18,450 nt of DNA. Origin: an uncultured Clostridium sp. Lineage in GTDB: Bacteria; Bacillota; Clostridia; Lachnospirales; Lachnospiraceae. This document shows positions 14,274 through 18,450 of the stretch, piece by piece. The DNA lies in NCBI GenBank assembly GCA_900551225.1, contig URUZ01000054.1:1-18450 (forward strand). Direction: 5' to 3'. A model generated the notes under the pieces. The model worked only from the letters and a program-made list of their open reading frames with translations. It did no database searches and was not told the DNA's origin. Position 1 is the first letter of the stretch. Every line of letters starts with the position of its first letter. The position numbers were made by a program, and so were the translations under genes.

Positions 14274-15305
14274 ATGGCAAAAGTAGTAACCATGGGCGAG
14301 ATCATGTTGAGATTATCTACCCCGAATAACGAGAAATTCATTCAGGCAGACGAATTTGATGTAAACTACGGCGGCGGAGAGGCCAACGTGGCAGTTTCTC
14401 TGGCCAATTACGGACATGACGCCCAGTTTGTGACCGCAGTACCGGCCAACCCCATCGGTGAGTGCGCAGTAGCGACCATGAGAAAATACAACGTAGGCAC
14501 CAAGTTCATTGCCAAGAGCGGCGAGAGACTGGGCATCTACTTCCTGGAGACCGGTTCCGCCATGAGAGCATCCAACGTGGTTTATGACCGCGCCCACAGC
14601 TCCATCGCTACCGCAACCCCTGATCAGTTTGATTTTGACGCCATTTTCTCTGACTGTGACTGGTTCCATTTCACTGGCATCACACCAGCCATCAGCGATG
14701 AGGCAATCGTGCTGACCGAGGCCGCTTTAAAGGCAGCCAAGGCCCACGGCGTGACGGTTTCCGTTGATTTAAACTTCCGCAAGAAACTGTGGTCCTCCGA
14801 GAAGGCTCAGAAGGTTATGACCGACTTCATGCAGTATGTGGACGTGTGCATCGGCAATGAGGAGGACGCTGAGAAGGTTCTGGGCTTTAAGCCGGGCGCC
14901 ACAGACGTTACCTCCGGAGAGCTGGAGCTGGGCGGCTATGTTGATATCTTCAACCAGATGGCTGACAAGTTCGGTTTCAAGTATATTATCAGCTCCCTGC
15001 GCGAGAGCCACAGCGCTTCCGACAACGGCTGGTCCGCTTGCATCATGGACGGCAAGACACGTGAATTCTACCACTCCAAGAAGTATCATGTTACCCCCAT
15101 CGTTGACCGCGTAGGCGGCGGCGATTCCTTCGCAGCAGGTCTGATCTGCGGCCTCTTAGACGGCAAGGACATGAAGGCGGCTCTGGAGTTTGCAGTTGCA
15201 GCTTCCGCGTTAAAGCACACCATCCCCGGTGATTTAAACCTGGTGACACGGGCAGACGTTGAGAACCTGGCCGGCGGCGACGGTTCCGGACGTGTACAGA
15301 GATAA
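14274..15305 (+). CDS. kdgK: 2-keto-3-deoxygluconate kinase (PfkB family)
   Basis: KdgK phosphorylates KDG with ATP to give KDPG, the substrate of the aldolase upstream. The 343-residue protein has the ribokinase/PfkB pattern: GEIMLRLS near the start, NYGGGEANVAVSLA (sugar-binding glycine motif), DLNFRKKLWS, and DRVGGGDSFAAGLICGLL with the catalytic-base aspartate at 284. I chose the ATG at 14274 because AAAGGAG lies 10 bases upstream and the family sequence begins there; the open frame runs back to 14220 without support. The 95-base gap after kdgA has a small CCCGG-TTT-CCGGG hairpin (14193-14205) and no obvious promoter, so it is probably transcribed with kdgA. Substrate is inferred from context; fructokinase-like members of the family look similar. 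Confidence 0.88.
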   Translation: MAKVVTMGEIMLRLSTPNNEKFIQADEFDVNYGGGEANVAVSLANYGHDAQFVTAVPANPIGECAVATMRKYNVGTKFIAKSGERLGIYFLETGSAMRASNVVYDRAHSSIATATPDQFDFDAIFSDCDWFHFTGITPAISDEAIVLTEAALKAAKAHGVTVSVDLNFRKKLWSSEKAQKVMTDFMQYVDVCIGNEEDAEKVLGFKPGATDVTSGELELGGYVDIFNQMADKFGFKYIISSLRESHSASDNGWSACIMDGKTREFYHSKKYHVTPIVDRVGGGDSFAAGLICGLLDGKDMKAALEFAVAASALKHTIPGDLNLVTRADVENLAGGDGSGRVQR

Positions 15306-15321
15306 TTAAAGAGATATCTGC

Positions 15322-15356
15322 GAAACGGCTAAACCTGAAAAGGTATTAGCCGTTTC
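15322..15356 (+). other. Intercistronic stem-loop between the two kinase genes
   Basis: GAAACGGCTAA (15322-15332) pairs with TTAGCCGTTTC (15346-15356), and inside it ACCT-GAAA-AGGT forms a further stem with a GAAA tetraloop and one bulged A. The tail (TAACTAAAAGG) has no T run. It could be a weak terminator, a processing site, or an mRNA-stabilising end for kdgA-kdgK. Confidence 0.7.
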
Positions 15357-15376
15357 TAACTAAAAGGAGACTGAGT

Positions 15377-16411
15377 ATGGATAAGAAGAGCAGCAGAAAT
15401 TTTGACCTCCTGACACTGGGGCAGCTGTTACTCAGGCTGTCGCCGCCGGACAATGAGCGTTTGTCCAGGGGAGATACCTTTGTAAAACAGGTGGGGGGAG
15501 CGGAGCTTAACGTGGCCGTGGGCGCAGCCCTGCTGGGACTGCACACAGGCGTGATCTCCAAGCTTCCGGCCCATGACATCGGCAGCTTCATGAAGGGAAA
15601 GATCCGCTCCTATGGCGTCAGCGACGATTTTTTTATGTACGACCATTCAACCTCTGCCAGGGTTGGGATCTATTACTATGAGAACGGGGCGTACCCCAGG
15701 AAACCTAAGGTGATCTATGACAGGACTAACAGTTCATTCTACTCCCTGAACATAGACGAGATCCCAGACGAGGTCTACACAGCTTCCAAATGTTTCCACA
15801 CCACGGGCATCACTCTCGCCCTGAACGAGCAGCTGCGCCGCACTACAATTGAGATGGTGAAGCGTTTTAAGGCAGCGGGGACCCTGGTCAGCTTTGACGT
15901 GAATTTCCGGGGCAATCTGTGGAGCGGCGACCAGGCCAGGGAGACGATTCTGGAGATTCTGCCCTATGTGGATATATTCTTCTGCTCAGAGGACACGGCC
16001 AGGCTCACATTTTTAAAGACAGGCACTGCTAAAGAAATGATGAAGAGCTTCACCGAGGAGTTCCCTATCTCCATCGTGGCCTCCACCCAGAGAATCGTTC
16101 ACAGCCCCAAACGCCATACCTTTGGGTCGGTGATCTATGATGCAGCCCGTAAGGAGTTCTATGAGGAAGAGCCTTACCGGGATATTGAGGTAGTGGACCG
16201 CATCGGAAGCGGCGATGCCTACATTTCCGGCGCCCTGTACGGACTGCTGAGCACCGGCGGTGACTGCGCCAGAGCCGTTGCCTACGGAAATGCCACCGCA
16301 GCGGTGAAGAACACCATACCGGGAGACCTTCCATCCTCCAATTTAGATGAGATTGAGACCATCATACAGGCCCACAACCAGACCGGCCGCCAGAGCGAGA
16401 TGGCCCGTTAA
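15377..16411 (+). CDS. Second PfkB family sugar kinase (diverged KdgK paralogue)
   Basis: The 344-residue protein aligns with kdgK by eye along its length: GQLLLRLS, VGGAELNVAVGAAL, VGIYYYENGAYPRKPKVIYD, FHTTGITLAL, SFDVNFRGNLWS and VVDRIGSGDAYISGALYGLL with the base aspartate at 280, then KNTIPGDLP. It differs where kdgK reads CIGNEEDA: here FFCSEDTA, losing the Asn-Glu pair typical of many PfkB kinases at that position. AAAAGGAG lies upstream of the ATG. It follows kdgK by 71 bases across the stem-loop. A keto-deoxy sugar acid is the likely substrate class (KDG, or a stereoisomer such as 2-keto-3-deoxygalactonate), but that is inference from relatedness and position. There is no sign of disruption. 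Confidence 0.82.
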   Translation: MDKKSSRNFDLLTLGQLLLRLSPPDNERLSRGDTFVKQVGGAELNVAVGAALLGLHTGVISKLPAHDIGSFMKGKIRSYGVSDDFFMYDHSTSARVGIYYYENGAYPRKPKVIYDRTNSSFYSLNIDEIPDEVYTASKCFHTTGITLALNEQLRRTTIEMVKRFKAAGTLVSFDVNFRGNLWSGDQARETILEILPYVDIFFCSEDTARLTFLKTGTAKEMMKSFTEEFPISIVASTQRIVHSPKRHTFGSVIYDAARKEFYEEEPYRDIEVVDRIGSGDAYISGALYGLLSTGGDCARAVAYGNATAAVKNTIPGDLPSSNLDEIETIIQAHNQTGRQSEMAR

Positions 16412-16473
16412 GCAATATAACAGCCCCGTCTTTCAGCATTTTTCCAAAATCTGTATGTCCCTTGGGCAATCTG

Positions 16474-16482
16474 TGGTATACT
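16474..16482 (+). promoter_or_regulatory. Candidate extended -10 promoter of the leucine-rich-repeat gene
   Basis: TGG-TATACT (16474-16482) fits an extended -10 element; no good -35 lies at the right distance. Predicted start near 16489, about 54 bases before the TTG start codon. The rest of the 16412-16542 gap shows no feature I can name. Confidence 0.4.
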
Positions 16483-16542
16483 GGATGCAGATACCAGTAA
16501 CCTGCGGACCAGAGTATGGAAATGTGAAAGGCGGGGATTATT

Positions 16543-17865
16543 TTGTTCAAATTACAGATGATGGCATTGCTGATGGTACTGATAGCGGGCGGCCTGTCCA
16601 GCCCTTTTGACCAGCCGGAGCCTGACTACGGCCAGGAGGAGGCGCCGTATACCTTTGACCTGCTGGATGAGGGGGCGTATGGCCTGAATGTGGAGGGGCA
16701 GTGGACTGTGGGCCCGGGGCCGGACTCCATTCCCTGGGGGATCTGGTTTGCCAATTCGGATGCCATTATGCTGGCGGATATCCAGCCTGCGGACCCGGGC
16801 TGCAAGGCGTTTACCGGGAACTGGACGGAGGACAATTCCGCAAGGATGCGGCAGCTGGCCTTCGAGTATCTGGGGGATGAGGTGGAGTCCGCAGTGCCCT
16901 TTATGGAGGAGTCATGGGACGGTACCGCACTCTATGGAATCGACTATGTGTATACCCGGGAGGATACCACTTTTTATGTGACGGTGTGCTACCGGTTCTG
17001 CGATACATACACCCTGGAGCTGATCAGTATTGACCCGGATTCCGAGAGCCGTTCCAGAGAGGTGGCCAGAGACGCCGCCGAATCCTTCGAGGACATGGGA
17101 GGCCCGGCCCATATGACCACAGTGCGCCCGGAGGTGATGATGGGCGGGGAGAACTGGCCCTGGCCACATCTGCACAATCCCTTTGCCATCTCCCAATACT
17201 ATATGGATATCGAGTCCCCGCCCGGGCCCAGTGAGGCGCGGAAAAAGACGGACTATGAGATCCAGTGGAAGGACAAGGGCATGGAAATCCTTGTGCGGGC
17301 TGTGATGAAGAAGGAGAAGGGGCCGGTGATGTCCAGCGACCTGGACCGTATCACCGAGTTCGGCGTGATCGGCTGGCTGGGTGATTTCTACCGGGTGAGC
17401 ACCAATGAGCGGATGATTGAGATCCCAAGAATTGGAATTGATATTCAGACCATTGAGGATGTGAAGGAGTTTAAGAACCTGGTGAGCCTGGATATAGAGC
17501 TTCAGGAGCAGGGCATAGGGGACGTGTCGGCTATCAGCTCCATGACCGGCCTGACTAACTTAAGCCTGATCGTCAGCCCGGAGCTTGAGGACCTGGAATT
17601 TCTGGGGCCGCTGACCAATCTGGAGTATCTGATGATGTGGGGAGGAAGTTATCCCAAGGTGACGGATATCAGTGTGTTGAAAGGGCTGACGAAACTGAAG
17701 AGCGTGATGCTGGTAGCGCCCTCTCTGACGGATGTAAGGGTGCTGGCAGAGCTGCCCAGCCTGCAGCAGCTGTATCTTAACTGCAGCCCTGATGTGGATA
17801 AGGAGCCCTTGATACAGGCGGAGCAGATTGAGAGCCTGATGGTGAATGCCGAGACCATACGGTAG
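16543..17865 (+). CDS. Secreted protein with C-terminal leucine-rich repeats, function unknown
   Basis: The 440-residue product begins with a signal-peptide-like segment (MFKLQMMALLMVLIAGGLSS) without a lipobox cysteine, so it is probably exported. I chose the TTG at 16543 because AAGGCGGGG (16528-16536) is six bases upstream; the ATG at 16558 would be 21 bases away and lose the N-terminal lysine. Residues about 30-230 form a domain I do not recognise, rich in acidic and aromatic residues (EGQWTVGPGPDSIPWGIWFA, then NWTEDNSARMRQLAFEYLGD). From about residue 295 to the end there are roughly four to five internalin-like leucine-rich repeats (VSLDIELQEQGIGDVSAISS, then LTNLSLIV, LTNLEYLMMW, LTKLKSVMLV, LPSLQQLYLN). 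Such repeats usually bind proteins; the partner is unknown. A DUF4304 gene follows after 12 bases. Confidence 0.75.
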   Translation: MFKLQMMALLMVLIAGGLSSPFDQPEPDYGQEEAPYTFDLLDEGAYGLNVEGQWTVGPGPDSIPWGIWFANSDAIMLADIQPADPGCKAFTGNWTEDNSARMRQLAFEYLGDEVESAVPFMEESWDGTALYGIDYVYTREDTTFYVTVCYRFCDTYTLELISIDPDSESRSREVARDAAESFEDMGGPAHMTTVRPEVMMGGENWPWPHLHNPFAISQYYMDIESPPGPSEARKKTDYEIQWKDKGMEILVRAVMKKEKGPVMSSDLDRITEFGVIGWLGDFYRVSTNERMIEIPRIGIDIQTIEDVKEFKNLVSLDIELQEQGIGDVSAISSMTGLTNLSLIVSPELEDLEFLGPLTNLEYLMMWGGSYPKVTDISVLKGLTKLKSVMLVAPSLTDVRVLAELPSLQQLYLNCSPDVDKEPLIQAEQIESLMVNAETIR

Positions 17866-17877
17866 AAGGAGTTGACA

Positions 17878-18450
17878 ATGGAAAATGAAGAAATCCTGTC
17901 CTGTTCCAAGGAAAAACGTCTGGAATATTACTTTAAAATATTGAAGCAGCCAGATAGCCAGCGTCCCCATGCGGACACACTTCTGGAACAGCTGGGGCTG
18001 ACGGAGCAGGACTCGCTTGAGTACCAGCGGCAGAAAGAGAATGAAGTCAGCATGAAACCTGGGAAAAAACGGGATCTGGCGGTGAGGGAAGTAGTCCGTC
18101 CGCTGCTGAAGTCCGCCGGCTTTAAGGGCAGAGGGCTGAACTGGTGGAAGGAGCTGGAGGACAGCTGGCTGCTGGTCCATATGCAAAGCTCCCGTTTCAA
18201 CGGCGCGAGCACAGGGTCCAACTTCAGTTTTAACTTCAGTGTCACGAAAAAGGATGAGCTGCGGGGAGAGATTGACCAGCAGTGGATGTACAATCAGCTG
18301 GATAGTTTGTCACAGTCCCTTTTTCTGCCGTACTGCGGCTATCTGTCGCCCTATATATTGGGCTATGATTACAAGATTGACGGTTACCAGGATTATCTGC
18401 CCACGGATGAGCCGGTTGAGTCCATCATGGCTCAGATGAGAGAGGATTTT
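17878..18450 (+). CDS. DUF4304 domain protein, C-terminus beyond the window
   Basis: The frame is open from the ATG at 17878 to the window end (191 codons, no stop). AGAAGGAG lies six bases before the start, overlapping the end of the upstream gene. Residues 1-55 are polar and probably helical (MENEEILSCSKEKRLEYYFK at the start). From about residue 60 the sequence fits DUF4304: KKRDLAVREVVRPLLKSAGF, then NWWKELEDSWLLVHMQSSRFN. The function of DUF4304 is unknown; it often appears near nuclease-toxin immunity genes and similar small cytoplasmic proteins, but no toxin is visible here. It is probably co-transcribed with the leucine-rich-repeat gene. Confidence 0.7.
   Translation, partial: MENEEILSCSKEKRLEYYFKILKQPDSQRPHADTLLEQLGLTEQDSLEYQRQKENEVSMKPGKKRDLAVREVVRPLLKSAGFKGRGLNWWKELEDSWLLVHMQSSRFNGASTGSNFSFNFSVTKKDELRGEIDQQWMYNQLDSLSQSLFLPYCGYLSPYILGYDYKIDGYQDYLPTDEPVESIMAQMREDF

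Overview
The window looks like chromosomal DNA from a Gram-positive gut Clostridium of the Lachnospiraceae (Enterocloster / Clostridium clostridioforme-like). This rests on strong AGGAGG-type ribosome binding sites, sigma-A promoters, G/C-rich third codon positions in the genes with A/T-rich control regions, a lipoprotein TAXI receptor, an Rpn-type nuclease of the kind common in this family, and a complete-looking isomerase, dehydratase, kinase and aldolase set for hexuronates. The taxonomic call is inference; no rRNA is present.

Left part (1-6988): a candidate organic-acid uptake and catabolism operon. A divergent LysR-type regulator starts at the left edge. Its intergenic region holds two 15-bp LysR-type boxes with centres 22 bp apart, directly abutting a good promoter. 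Downstream on the + strand are a MmgE/PrpD-family gene broken by a frame change with a small internal deletion, a LarA-like nickel-dependent racemase/epimerase with its catalytic residues, a TAXI-type TRAP receptor lipoprotein, a fused TRAP permease, and a DUF6282 PHP-like metallohydrolase. A duplicated hairpin-rich intergenic repeat lies between receptor and permease. The operon ends at a bidirectional terminator. This gene combination is the best candidate here for an undescribed pathway; its substrate cannot be read from the sequence.

Middle (6996-7955, minus): an Rpn-family PD-(D/E)XK nuclease gene stands alone, convergent with the operon above.

Right-centre (8136-16411): a hexuronate locus. 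lacI-type regulator and uxaC run leftward; uxaA runs rightward from the same control region. That region carries two divergent promoters, each followed by a TGTAAGC(G/A)CTTACA operator; the operators are 103 bp apart, centre to centre. Next are an IclR-type regulator, KDPG aldolase (kdgA), KDG kinase (kdgK) and a second, diverged PfkB kinase. The IclR gene and kdgA share a two-part operator with identical internal spacing and identical placement between start site and ribosome binding site, so autoregulation plus control of kdgA-kdgK by this IclR protein is the simplest model. UxaC makes tagaturonate or fructuronate, UxaA makes KDG from altronate, KdgK phosphorylates KDG, and KdgA splits KDPG to pyruvate and glyceraldehyde 3-phosphate. 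Tagaturonate reductase (uxaB) and a hexuronate transporter are not in the window.

Right end (16412-18450): a secreted leucine-rich-repeat protein with a probable TTG start, followed after 12 bp by a DUF4304 protein that runs off the window. These two look like a separate small unit.
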